From Phallusia fumigata (lineage: Eukaryota; Chordata; Ascidiacea; Phlebobranchia; Ascidiidae): 64,000 nucleotides of DNA. Where the stretch lies: positions 186,001-250,000 of the forward strand of contig QXVZ01020756.1 in NCBI GenBank assembly GCA_008931825.1, written 5' to 3'. The notes under the pieces are model-generated. The model saw nothing but the letters and a program-made list of their open reading frames with translations, had not been told where the DNA came from and ran no database searches. This document shows positions 36,001 through 47,125 of this stretch, piece by piece. The position numbers and the translations under genes are program-made. The stretch's first letter is position 1. Every line of letters begins with the position of its first letter.

Positions 36001-39000
36001 NNNNNNNNNNNNNNNNNNNNNNNNNNNNNNNNNNNNNNNNNNNNNNNNNNNNNNNNNNNNNNNNNNNNNNNNNNNNNNNNNNNNNNNNNNNNNNNNNNNN
36101 NNNNNNNNNNNNNNNNAAAAAAAGAAAAAAAGAAAAAAAGAAAGAAAGAAAAAAAAAAAAAACAGAGTAAAAACAATATGTGTCCCCTTCGAGGAAGGGG
36201 ACCCATAATTAAAAGTTCAAACAACAGTAAAGCATTTTAATATTTTGCTATTAGGCTTGTTTAACATTTAGTGCCATCATTTTTTAATCATATTTGCTAA
36301 ATTTTTTAATAGTCCTTAACAAACTTTTTTAACATTTAATTGAGTATTTATTTAGATTTTTAGGGTAAGCTTGCATACTTTGTGAATGGGAGTCTGTTGA
36401 CATTTCAACATCATTTGTGTCATGGTCATCTGTGTCTCCGATTTCCTGCAAGCTGCCACCTTTTATTGGTTGTGTTTCAATGTCTTTTTTAGAATACATC
36501 TGGAAGTAAAAACAACAAAGGTCACCAAAACTTTCACAGCAGCCATCTGTACTGTGTAGTGTGTAAAATGGGTATTGTTGACATTTCAACAAACATACGA
36601 CGGTTCATTGTACTAACAAACTTTAATCCAGTCCCAGTGATTATTGACTCCAGTCAAGCAGAGTCCTTAGGTATGTGGCTTATGTCATGTCACAAATCAC
36701 CACTACAAGCAGAAAGTTTTGCAAAAATTAAATGTGGATTTTAGAACTTAGATGTACCAGGTATTCATTAGTTAATAATTTTAAACATTTAAAGATCCTT
36801 GTTGTGTTGTGAGGTATATTAGAAAGCAAAATACATAGAGCCAAATTTTTTTTTAGAAAGCAGTTTTATAAAACATAAACCTGACCAAAGTCATGCACAA
36901 AAATTATTAGTGCAGTAATCAGTTTATTCACATGTTTTGGGACTGCAATTTCTTCTACAGCAGGCACTGCAGCCGGCTCATCCATTTGTTTCGTCAAGTC
37001 CTCCTCATCCTCTTTCTTCTTTTTCATTGTTGCTGGAGTCCCTGGACGACCTGTGTCACAAAAAAATTGACATTGACATGTTCAAATATTTTACACATTT
37101 TTGAAAGTTTTAAAGTAGCAAGGCTAACTAATGTTGTTAACCTGGAATTAGTTAAAAAGAAAATAAACTTGTATGACAACCACATATATTTGGATTTTGT
37201 CACAAAATGGTTTCTTGGTCTTTGAATTTTGATAGAACAGTTTTGGATAAAAATCCTGTAGCAGCACCAATCATTTGTCTAAATATTTATAACTTTTAGG
37301 CAATTGCAACAATAAGATTTTTTCTGCTCATCCATTACCGAACCCAGCCAATTATGAAATGCAAGTGCAACCGGCAACTCCTCAATTTAGGCGGTGCAAC
37401 TATAACTGTACAAATACCAACTCCACATGAAAACTCTCCAAAAAGTATTGTAAATAGTAAATTTGCTCTCAGTTGTGTAATGGAAAATCAGTGGCACTTT
37501 CAAAGTAAATGAAAAACTGACAATCAACATTCAGAATTCAATGCAAAAAACTTGCATTGGAAATAAATGTTTGATAGGAGTTAAACAATTAACCTTGAAG
37601 CCAGTCAGTCCAAATGCCTAGTAACATCATTGAGCAATTTCACCACATGGTGAATCTTTAACCAACGGTTTTAATTTAACTAGAGGGGTGGTTTTCCATT
37701 TTGCCATGGCACACACAATATGACCCCTTCAATAATATTTTTACAATGGTTAAATATTAAATGCCTGCATTATATTGGTTATATACTTTTCTTGGCATTT
37801 TAGGCTGTATTCAATTGTTTCTGCAATCACAAACACTTGGGTTCTCACGCATAATAAATGCTAATAGATAGCTATGTAAATAGGGTTCGATTATTTTTAG
37901 CTTCACAACAAAACAAAGCAAAACAAAGAGTACATTTGTAAAATTCAACCAAATCAATCATTTCTAATGTCATGTCACTAATAGTCTTTATGTCTTTAGT
38001 AAATTTCAGATACCAATCCAGCAGGGGTGTAAATTAGGGTTTTTCCAAACGAACAAACCTGAATTTATATCAGTCAAATTTGCTGGAAGATAATGTCTTA
38101 AGCTCAAAACTCCTGTTCAGAACATGATGTGAATTTTATGCTTGGCAGTTTTTAGTTAGTTGGCTTTTGCTGCTTAACATAAAACAGACACCAAAATAGT
38201 AAAATGAATGACCAAAGACAGATTTAATTTAAAGGTGCTGTTATTTTCAAGGTTCAGTTACAGAGAGCCATAATATCCAACTACTTGTTGGGCTTAATTT
38301 ATTGACCAAGAACCAAGTATGGGTTGTGTAACTTAAACAATTTGCTACCTTTCTTGTTTTTCTTCTTTGGCTCTGGGGAGGGTGATTTCTGCTTCGAACG
38401 TTTTTTTGTAAGCGATTTTCTTCGATCACTGTCAGAGCTCAATGGACTGTCAGCCTTTCCCGATTTGCTAACAAAGCCTAAAAACAATTTTGTTACACAG
38501 TGGCTGATTTTACAACCGATACTGGGCATAGATATGAAAGACAAACTTTCATATTTGTTGAAAGCTTTTACAACTTTGGTTGGGGGAAGTTGTTTTGTAA
38601 AAATTGTATTTGCTTAAAAATGCTTCATTGAAAGTTTAAGTTCATTATCTAAAACTCCAGAGCCACTTGGTATACTCCTGTATATTTAGATGTGTTATAT
38701 AGTGTTTTTGTAAAATTATGCATGTTAACATTATCAAATTTAAAAATATTACAATCAGATGCTATTTAATGTCAAAGAACATGGGATCACAGTTTTTCAG
38801 GAAATAACTTGTACATAAAACTATGATCTCCCACACAAAGGTTGGTCATGTTGCAAAAAACATTTTATGCAGTCCACAGGAATCGATAAAAAGCAGGTAA
38901 ACCAAACACCAAATGCATAAACTGAGTTAAACCAAAAAATCTATTGTCATGTTAAAATTTTGTGATTTTTCTAATAACTGTGTAGTGTGTATTATTAACT

Positions 39001-42000
39001 GACTTTAATTTTAAATGTACTTACTCATTGTCAGATACAGTCAAAAGATTAAATCCATATTTCACACAATACTATCTACCGAACCTTGTACAAAAACACA
39101 CTCCTGCTTAAAAACATAATAACCAATCAAAATAATCAGCAAAACAAAGTACAACAAAATAAGAACCACAAGGCATGTAGAGTGGTTTGTTGCCTGCACT
39201 TTAGCCATTAAACAATTAAATTATTCCATTTCCATTATAAAATTCTTATTTATAACCCGCAAAACACCAAATTCATGATTCACTTCAAGACTGGGTTGTA
39301 TGAGCAACGTTTAACCAAGTTTTTTTAACAACCAAATCAAAATCTCGCAAACAGCAGACAAAAACGATTGTTCACTTTACCCTTCCAATACATACACATC
39401 ACCGAACCGAACCTCTGCCAACCTGAACTGCGAAACTAACTAAGCGCGCGTTTTTTTATGCCCCGCCGAGTTGGAAAGTCGAGTTAGCCACGATGGCGAC
39501 GTCGCGCAAGAAAAGGAAATAACACACGCACACACTTGCAAACCACGTGATCAAATTGTTCAACAAAACGCGACCAAACGCGCGCTCATCGTTTGTGTGT
39601 AGTCATGCATGGAAAGTTTTTGCTGTTTTTTGGGGACAAGGCGCCGGTTTGCTCGCAAAAACAATCATTCCGCTCAAATTCGCCGTGTTCAACTTTTACG
39701 TAGTTGCTGTGGGATAAACGAAATCAAACGATGACGCTTTTTTATTTCGACTTTTTTGTTATTTTGCATTTACTTTCTGACGACTGAACAAGCTAGCTGC
39801 CCAATAAGCAAGGTTGCCAGCCATTGGATGCTTTACAAAATTACACATAATTTAAAAGAAATTAATCATCTGATAAAGGATGATAAATCTATGGCCAAGC
39901 CTTACGTACGTTTTATCCATTTGCTCTTAGCAACCTTTTGTTTTGGATTTTCTGCTTCAAATCTGATTTCAAATTGTGCAGAAACCACCAAAAGAAAAAA
40001 TCTTTTTGTTAATAGGTTCTCTTAAAAAACCTAACGTCTGCTGAAATATAATGCAAACAACACCATCTTCACTAGAAAGTGTCTTTGTACCTTTTGGCTG
40101 TATCCTTCTTTAATGCCCATCAAAGAGGACTCTCATTGCTTTATCTCAAGGCACACATCGTACTTACTGGCCATAACATCTTGTTATTAGACCATTCTTT
40201 CATCAAAATTATGTTGCTTAATTTTCACACTGCTGTGTGAGGTCATAATAGTAGTATATTTTCTAATTACATTTTGAGGCCACCTTTAAAATTTCCTAAC
40301 ATTCCATAATGCTACGCTTACAGCACTAATGAATCTTTTTTGTTTATTGCCCATCTATATCTGTGTTGCAGTATCAGATTATTAACACCAGCATGTTATT
40401 AGTACTGTAATTTCAATCATGCCAAATTCAGCAAACTATTTTTTGCTAAAAAAACCTACAAAACAATTTATTTCTACTTCCCTTGCCTTTGCTTCCAGAT
40501 ACACAACCAGTTGGAGTTGAGAAGCAATTTGGTGGAACAAAGACCAAAACCAGGTACCAACCCAGACAGGCCCTATTGATTTACACTATTTTCCCCAATT
40601 GGCTTAACATCTGTAAATGTTTTATTAGAGTCAAAGCTACACAAATGTCCTGTGCCAATTTATTGCCAAATTTTAAAATTGTGTGTGCTTAAGCATTAAA
40701 CATACAGTTATGGGGTCTTACTTTTTTATTATTTTGTACAGGTAATAGGAATTACTTGTCATATTTTTCAATGTTGAACAGACTTGCAAAAAAGTAGCAA
40801 TGCTTGGTACCATGTATTTGGGTGTGGACTACTTTTTCCTTTATCTTTACATGCAGACTACTCTTTCAACCCTATTAATTTTTTCATTTTTGTCAATAAT
40901 GCCTAAATGCAATATGTTCATAACAAGCCTGTCATTTAGTATTTTGGTGCTGCAAGTTTTGAGAGACTCTTGGTTCAAGCCTCTTGAGTTCCACTGGGTT
41001 GGGTCAATGCTACCTGGACTTCTTGTTCAAAGCAACATAATGGACTGAGGAAGGATTAAAACCCAGAAGAAGGTTGTGTGCTAACCACTTATATATCTTA
41101 GTAGAGTGGACAGTATGTTTTAAATTAGTTAAGCTACGTTTCTTACCTTTTCTTTTGGCCTCTGTTGGTTGGATCAACTGCCCAAGGCTTGTCACCTACA
41201 TCATGTTATTCCAATATTTAAGAGCAACATTTGCAATTTTATTTTAATCATTAACCCTTACTGTCCTTAAATGTATTTTAAATTGTTTGTTAACTACATA
41301 GGAAAATCCTTAAGTGATATAATCTATTTAGTTCGTCTGCATTTCATTTTTTAGTGTCACCAAATAGTGGCCAGCAGGAATGTGGTAATTAGTTGTACAT
41401 TGTTTGTCTGCTGTCCAATTTTGTTAACACTAATTAACTTTTGGTCACAGTTATTGCTATTTTAGCTGTCAGAAACATTTGATGCACTGTCCTCCTATTC
41501 AGCACATCTTGTCAATACTATAGTTTGACTGGTGGAATGATACTTTGTATATTTTCTGTACATGTTCCATTTTTTTTAATTTTATTAAAAGTTTGCACAC
41601 AATCAGTACTTCATTACCTGGTAATCAAGTTCGTTCATCCATTCATTGTAGATGTCTAAATCAAGGACCCATTTCGCATGTACATGATATAGCCGATGTT
41701 CTTTTTTATATTCATAGGTATGATCACTGGGTGATTCAGATGCTAAACATAAATTCGGTTTTTAAATGTTTTGACATTTTGACGTACTTGGTTTATAAAA
41801 ACAACACAACAATCAAGGCAAAAAGCATTTTCAACAGTAACAAAAATGCAAGGAATAACCAAACAGATTTAGTTTTTAGTGATGGCTTTGCTAGTTAAAA
41901 AAGATGCAGAACAAAATATGTATGGTTAGTACTATCTTTAGTACTTTTGCCTAACATGTTTTATTTTAGTAATCTTGCCTGAGGTATTTATTTAACGACT

Positions 42001-43945
42001 TTGCAACCACTAACTAACTTTAAAAAATGAAAACACGCGCATAGCAAAATAGTTCTTTCAAGGCGAAAGTAAAGCTGCACTAGACCAGGTTGCATCACGC
42101 AGACCCGCACCCACACCACCCCTCCAGCAAACCAAACAGCCCAAAGCGCACAAAACCAGTCATGCCTTTAACCACCGCAAACAAAGCCTTGCAGCAGGGG
42201 GATCCCCTTACCTGAAATCCATGTGTCATAGCTGTCAGGGAATCCCCAGTAGTGAATCAAACAGAGCTTGTCCCTCTTTTGCACCGGTGTCATATATTCA
42301 TCGTCAGTGTTAAAGGAATGGGGTGTTGGGTGTACAATGTGTGTCGCTAACTCTGTATTTGTTGTTATTGTTCCCTGGTGGTCTCGTACAATCTCAGACA
42401 ACCGTGAGGTTAGTTTGTCAATGAGGTCTGCACAAAATTGGCTGGTCGTTTGATATGCATGCATGATGTTGTTTGTATTAAAAGCAGTTGTTTAGGCCAG
42501 TGGTGTACAACCACAGTAAAAAACCCAGGGAAGAATTTAATGCAAGGTAGGAATTTCCACTTTATGGTCCAGTTATTCATAACAGGGGGAGGATTTTTTT
42601 CAAGGTAGACCAACTTTTTAACACTGATTGTATAGTAGGACAGGAAAGAAAAGTTTCAAAACAAGCAAAGGGGGGAATTCATCAAAAAGGTAGGAAACCA
42701 CTGGTTTAGGCTTTTGAGCCAGTGGATAAGCAAACATACTTTCTAAAAAAATTCTGTCTACAACATGCAATAAACCACCTGATTTCAGATCAGGCTCAGA
42801 CGAACTTCTTTTTAAAGCCTAAATAATGCAACTGAAAATATAAATTACCACTAATATCATAACGGTTTTCCTTTAAACTCTATGTAATGGTGAAACTTAC
42901 CTGATGAAAAATAGATGGTGGGTCGCACAAGCACCTTGTTTTGAATTAATGTCTTCTCAATCATCATAAATATTTCTACATTACGGTCCATACGCGAAGG
43001 ATTTTGAAAGTCGAATCTGCGTAAACCTTGCTCTGTTTTATACTTTAGCAGAGCACCAAGAATGTGACATAAACCTCCACCTAAAATAAAGAAAAATGCT
43101 TAACAATAGTTCGAGTTCGATGTTGTGATAGGCTTAACAAATTAAAAAATGCACATTTTTTGTTGAATTGTTTTTTTGTTAAAACTTTGGCCCGGAACAC
43201 CTTGTATGGCATAGAGCAAAAAAACAGTATTAAAATGAAACATCTGCACAAAATTAGCAAAATACAAATGCATACATGTTTAAACAAGCACTTCAAGTGT
43301 GCAAATTGTACAAAATTGTTAAGAGTTTACTATTTAAAAAAAAATCCAAATTGTTTACAGTTTTTTAAATGTTTTAGGTTTTACCAGCAGAAAAGTCATT
43401 GCAGCACTTTATCGGAATTTTAGTAAGTGCTGGAGATTTTTGATTTTTGCCAAAAGCATCTTCCTGAAACTGTAGCAACTGGAAGCACAAATTTGCCAGA
43501 TACTTGTTTGTGGGCACATCAACCTACAAACATATGAAAAAAGTTAACCACAAATAACAAAAGGTCTACAACTGTGCAAGAGTCCAGTTCAAGCAGTTTT
43601 TGCCAATAGTTGGCCAATATTAAAAACAAAATTGAGCTTGGGGCTATCACTACTTTTTTAAAAGTATTAAGGTAATTTAGAAACAATCATTTAAAAAACT
43701 AAGGGTTTTAAATCATGTTAGCCTACTGCTAAAGGAGTTTGGGTTTGGTTAGCTTATCAGAAGCAATTCCCTAGCAAACTACCTATACTAAGACAGTTTT
43801 ACTTTATAATCATGTTTATTACCTGAGGATATTTCTTTGTGTTTTTGGTCAGCCAAACTCGAACAGGTTCAAACAGTTGAATTGTGTCTGAAGATTCATA
43901 ATACTTTGCATTTGGTGAGCCATCTTTTTTCCTCAAAGAAACCAT
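27009..43945 (-). CDS. SMARCC: SMARCC1/2 (BAF155/170, Moira) SWI/SNF core subunit
   Basis: Scaffold subunit of the BAF/PBAF nucleosome-remodelling complex. Exons (5' to 3'): 43823-43945, 43385-43523, 42901-43080, 42212-42427, 41618-41742, 41147-41195, 38349-38477, 36932-37050, 36379-36499, 34992-35094, 34398-34562, 33192-33378, 32194-32388, 31816-31915, 31415-31647, 31065-31286, 30512-30699, 29933-30040, 29576-29717, 28946-29080, 28425-28484, 27366-28356, 27009-27262. They give 1427 aa, in frame at every junction. Seen: N-terminal region ([27 protein letters not shown]), chromo-like [10 protein letters not shown] and [15 protein letters not shown], Lys-rich linker, SWIRM (about 400-510; [20 protein letters not shown]), SANT (about 597-650; [19 protein letters not shown]), acidic region, coiled coil (about 840-945), then a Q/P/M-rich tail longer than in vertebrates. 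The start is the first ATG after an acceptor-like site. A 392-N gap lies in one intron. Confidence 0.95.
27640..28160 (-). repeat. Coding minisatellite, 21-bp units (QPSQMPP)
   Basis: In the SMARCC tail exon the protein runs as about two dozen imperfect copies of a seven-residue unit, QPSQMPP and variants ([21 protein letters not shown]). On the plus strand the DNA unit is GATGGTTGTGGCGGCATCTGT-like, 21 bp. The most regular stretch is about 27720-27930. P/Q-rich tails are normal in SMARCC; regular 21-bp repetition suggests expansion by slippage or unequal exchange. Confidence 0.85.
29300..29375 (-). repeat. Decayed, reversed head of the dispersed repeat
   Basis: ACAGAGTGAAAACAATATGTG, preceded by GACAAAGCAGCA, is the reverse complement of the CACTCTGTTT and CTGCAGCTTGTC boxes of the 7000-8050 family. 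It lies in a SMARCC intron; the outer ends are not recognisable. Confidence 0.4.
29933..30040 (-). other. SMARCC: Extra in-frame coiled-coil exon of SMARCC (tandem exon duplicate)
   Basis: 108-nt exon between the exons ending KKLEIKLR (30512-30699) and starting [12 protein letters not shown] (29576-29717). It begins [12 protein letters not shown] and ends [11 protein letters not shown]; all 36 residues align without gaps to the first 36 of the next exon (shared H.EE....E, Q.L, RQ.FL....R; about 12 identities plus many conservative changes). Both exons begin with the same split Arg codon. The length is a multiple of three, so inclusion or skipping keeps frame. Human and fly SMARCC proteins, as I recall them, run directly from KLR to HFEELE, so this block looks like an addition. 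The acceptor GGAATAG is weaker than its neighbours, which would suit a cassette exon. Confidence 0.8.
32708..32808. mobile_element. Relict hAT-like MITE
   Basis: Ends AAGTGGTTCCAAACTTTTT and CATCAAAAAGGTTGGGAACC(ACTG) are diverged inverted repeats. The right end matches that of the element at 42498-42703 (ATCAAAAAGGTAGGAAACC). No clear target duplication remains. It lies in a SMARCC intron. Confidence 0.55.
34088..34110. mobile_element. Possible hAT-like terminus
   Basis: CAGGGTGCCCAAACTTTTTT resembles hAT terminal sequences, but no inverted partner end was found nearby. Weak fragment call in a SMARCC intron. Confidence 0.25.
35424..36209 (-). repeat. Reversed copy of the dispersed repeat spanning the assembly gap
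   Basis: Starts AACTAGAGAGGTGGCGTTCT (reverse complement of the family's CTAGTT tail) and ends GGGGACCCATAAT (reverse complement of its head). Next to the head is a perfect hairpin GTCCCCTTCGAGGAAGGGGAC and a long A-rich tract. The 392 Ns lie inside, where other copies carry the tandem array. It lies in the SMARCC intron between exons 34992-35094 and 36379-36499. Confidence 0.75.
35725..36116. other. Assembly gap, 392 N
   Basis: Run of N inside an intronic repeat. All neighbouring SMARCC exons are present and in frame, so no coding exon need be missing. Confidence 0.99.
37678..37860 (-). repeat. Old reversed tail of the dispersed repeat
   Basis: AACTAGAGGGGTGGTTTTCCA at the left, then TTGGCATTTTAGG...TTGTTTCTGCAA and CTTGGGTTCTCACG at the right, matching the reversed tail module at 35424-35640 with many changes. 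SMARCC intron. Confidence 0.55.
39400..39740. promoter_or_regulatory. CpG-rich island inside SMARCC intron 6 (possible internal promoter)
   Basis: Contains GCGCGCG, CCCCGCCGAG, GGCGACGTCGCGC, CACGTGATC, AACGCGCGCTC and GGCGCCGG, in contrast to kilobases of CpG-poor sequence on either side. It lies between the SMARCC exons at 41147-41195 and 38349-38477. Transcription from it on the minus strand could give a SMARCC form lacking the N-terminal BRCT/chromo-like region, with a candidate internal Met in the exon 36932-37050. It could also drive a plus-strand transcript. Promoter function is an inference from composition only. Confidence 0.4.
40499..40553 (+). pseudogene. Orphan exon-like segment, faintly like ribosomal protein L6e
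   Basis: A strong acceptor (CTTGCCTTTGCTTCCAG) precedes 55 nt that can encode [19 protein letters not shown], followed by AG|GTACC. The VEKQFGGTK part recalls the VEK.IGG.K segment of invertebrate L6e proteins. No other L6e exon was found on this strand nearby. It lies antisense within SMARCC intron 6, about 0.8 kb downstream of the CpG-rich island. It could be a gene fragment, an exon of an unannotated antisense transcript, or chance. Confidence 0.25.
42498..42703. mobile_element. hAT-type MITE, 206 bp
   Basis: Ends CAGTGGTGTACAACCA and AGGTAGGAAACCACTG, flanked by a perfect 8-bp target duplication GTTTAGGC (42490-42497 and 42704-42711). No coding capacity. It lies in a SMARCC intron, about 70 bases upstream (minus strand) of the exon at 42212-42427. 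Related by its right end to the relict at 32708-32808. Confidence 0.88.
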
Positions 43946-43982
43946 TTTCGTATGATTTAATTGCAGACACTACTATTCCAAT
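43946..43982 (-). promoter_or_regulatory. SMARCC 5' UTR after a splice acceptor
   Basis: On the minus strand, TTTCATGTCTTGCAG ends at 43983, 37 bases before the ATG. This fits either a non-coding first exon further right or a spliced-leader trans-splicing site, both of which occur in tunicates. CpG-rich DNA around 44560-44650 (TTCGCGCCGCGAACAGCG) is the best candidate promoter. Confidence 0.45.
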
Positions 43983-46900
43983 CTGCAAGACATGAAATAT
44001 TATAAAATTGTCTGCAGTGAAGCACAACTAAGAACCAAGTGCAAATAAAACATTCAAGTTTCAAGGCAGTTGAAGTTTTAGAATATTGTATTTTTACAGA
44101 AAACCTTAAACCTGCTAATGTTCTGTTCATTTACATAGTTGGCCAGATCAGCTGTTTAATCCCTTATACTTTCTGTCATTTGATTCCACATGTGTGCAAG
44201 TGCCCAAAACCCCAAACAGATTACAAATACTGGTGGTGCTGATGCTGACTGCTGTACAGCTTGTAACGTGTGTAATATGGTACTGCAGAAAAAAGGCTAC
44301 ACTACCAGAAGTCAACGCGTCATAAAAACGCCCGAGCTTACACAACACTAATAATGCAAATTTTATTACACAAACGCATTTACAGAGAAAAACCAATTTA
44401 CGTTTTACCTGGGACATTTATCTAATTTCTACAAGACAACACGACGCCAAACGTTTATTTTTCCCAATATTTTGTCCAACAAAACCGAATTTTAGCACTG
44501 TGGAAGCACCAATTACAAACAAAAATGAGTTTATCAGAAAAATGTTACTACATGTTCAAGTTTTCGCGCCGCGAACAGCGTATCTTGCAAGAAAGTTGAT
44601 ATAGTAGTTTTCTCCAAATTTCAACCGCTTGCGGAGTTTGACAAAAATCCAACGCGTCAGAGGTAATATTTACTTCTACAAACACAATAGGTGCCTAACT
44701 AATGTTTTGGTATTCTGTATTATTACACAAACCAAGTAATAATTGATTCTTGAAGTAACACTATAAACTAAATTTTTAAAAAACGATTAATTGAACCAAA
44801 AAATCCTAGTAATTCCTATTACAAAAACCCTATATTTAACAACGATTGCATTCAAGTTTTACTGATTGTATGACAGCTTATGTAGATTAAATTTATCCCT
44901 GTCCGAATCTGTCAAACACAGATGTAGGTTTGTGTATTTGTTTTGAAAAATGATTTAGTTTTCACGGAACAGTTGCTTTCATTGCATGCCCCAAGTTACG
45001 TAAGTGCTCTGGATTGGCCCTAATTCTTATGATAATGTATTTCATAATGGTTTTAAAAGTCATTATCTCGTAATGTTTACAAACAATCACATCCCCCAAA
45101 GCAATATGAGCAGAGTTTAAACGCGCGAAGTATTTATTGAGGTACCCGTGTTTTGGCAAAGTGCTGAAGTGGTCAAATGGTCGTTGTGGTCGCTATGACA
45201 ATAGTAATTGTTTGCGAGTGACATAACAAGTTGTAGGCACTGGACGCTGTTCAATCAATTACGAGAATAATTAAACTTATTGTTTGCTTAACAATGTCAA
45301 TAACTCTATAGCCCTCCGTTACTAGACAATGGCGATAGCATTAAACACGTAGGCGGTGCCAAATTCCTTGTCGACTTGCGCAAATAACGTGTAATTCAGC
45401 GACCGAGTGTGACAAAACTTGCAATTTTAGGAGCTTTGTGTATCCGCGAAGTTTCACTGTCAAAAGCTAGTGTGACGATTAAATGGCCCTTGGAAGTTAG
45501 GGCAAATAAAGGGATTGGATTACAGCGTCACAATAGCGGTTTTCGCGGCACCATGGACTCGCATGAGTAAATCTTTGCAAAGGGGGTGTTAGACTGTTTT
45601 TACTTGGTGTTAGTTGTGAAAAGAAGATGTTTTAGTGGAATAACATCTTATTAGTATGAAAGTGTAGTATATTTTTACATTAAAAAAGTTGTTCAGATTA
45701 GCTATTGTGTGGTTGGCGCGGTGCTGATACAAATTACAAAAATGCATCTTATTGGACAAGGTTTGAGAAACGTTTTTCTGCCTTTATTTCTATTTAGTGT
45801 TCTTATTTTCAAATAACGTTTTAGTACCCAAGAAAAGTAATGTACGCTATCCTAGGTTTAATCAAGGCGGCATCAAGCCAGTAACTATACACCTTACACT
45901 TAACAGTGAAAGTTGTATCATATGTGCCGTTCTGTATGTAGATGCCTGCAGCACACGAAGGCTAAAAACTGTGGCCCCGGACTCTAGTCGCTAAAACTAT
46001 GTTTACATTGCGCTCGGAGTATTTTAATGTACAGGCAAGCGTGAACGTGCGGTAAAGCGTCTTAGTTTGTCGGAAATATATCGTATTGCTTAGGGAATTT
46101 CGGATGCGACATTTACGTGTGCTGGGCGGAATATCAGTGTCACAATATGTGATAAATTCTACGAATTGTTTTGGGCCGAAAACGACAAAAGAATTCATAG
46201 CATTGCCCGATATTTTGAAAGATTATTACCAAGTGTATATAGTAAGTAGTAAAACGGTAGGCATTGTCACAGCTGTAGCTGACAGAACAAATGTTTTTGT
46301 ACATATGCAGCTAACTTCAGCGTTGTACGCACGTATTTTTGTAGCGGTTTAATGAAGTGTTTCATACCAACAAATAGAAAAAATATTGGTTTGAGAACAA
46401 CGAGGGTGACTATTATAAGTCTTACGTCTTTTGAGAGTCACGTTACGTCTTTTGAAAATCATAAAGTGTGGGACAATAACAAAAAAACAAGCTGCATCAA
46501 GTCATGGAGTTTTAGTTCTTAATCCAAGATGGTGTAACAAAACCAGCGCGAAATAGTCGTCATGTTATAGTTTTTACCACCTCGCGATGCTTTTAACGCA
46601 ACTCAAGTCTAGCCTTTTGTTTGTACAAGCAAGTCAGCATCTTACGTCGGTCGTACCAGCAAGCCCCAGCTAGTTTACTCTTTCTAAACATTAAACGCTT
46701 GTCACTTTGCAATTTGTAAAAACTTGACAACGAACAGATTTGTGGCGTTGGGCAACTGTGACTTGTTTTCCTGCGTCTTGCAGTTTAGCGACGACGAAAC
46801 TATCTAAAAGCTACGTTGTTACTTAACAAAAAAATAGACACAAAAATCTTAAGATACAAAGTTTAAACATAACTTTTTTGAGGTTATGTGTTGTTGCCGA

Positions 46901-47125
46901 TTAGTTGCAAGGATTGCACAAGTAAAAACGTCACTATCGCTGTACGCTGTTTGATAATATTGCGTGTTGTTCGGCCTCGATTTGTTAACACTTTGAAAAG
47001 CGTTTAAAAGAGGTTGGCATCTTTGCTCCAAAGCTTTAGACGTGCAATAAAACAAGAGCTCTTAATACATGTGTATTTTTCCTTGTCAAAGGTAATTATC
47101 ACTGTGGCGCACGCTTAAATCATCC
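43983..47125. other. Divergent intergenic region between SMARCC and the RASEF-like gene
   Basis: The two genes are transcribed away from each other, so this 3.1 kb should hold both promoters. CpG becomes common from about 44560 rightward. No additional gene is supported: reading frames here are below 90 codons and show no domain. No repeat family was recognised. Confidence 0.55.

Noticed and set aside
35653-36240. Apparent open frames across the N run
   Set aside because: They exist only because Ns translate as X; the real ends are repeat and A-rich tract.
39493-39522. ATG followed by nine codons (MATSRKKRK) and a stop in the CpG-rich island
   Set aside because: Good start context, but too short, no donor site to extend it, and no family recognised.
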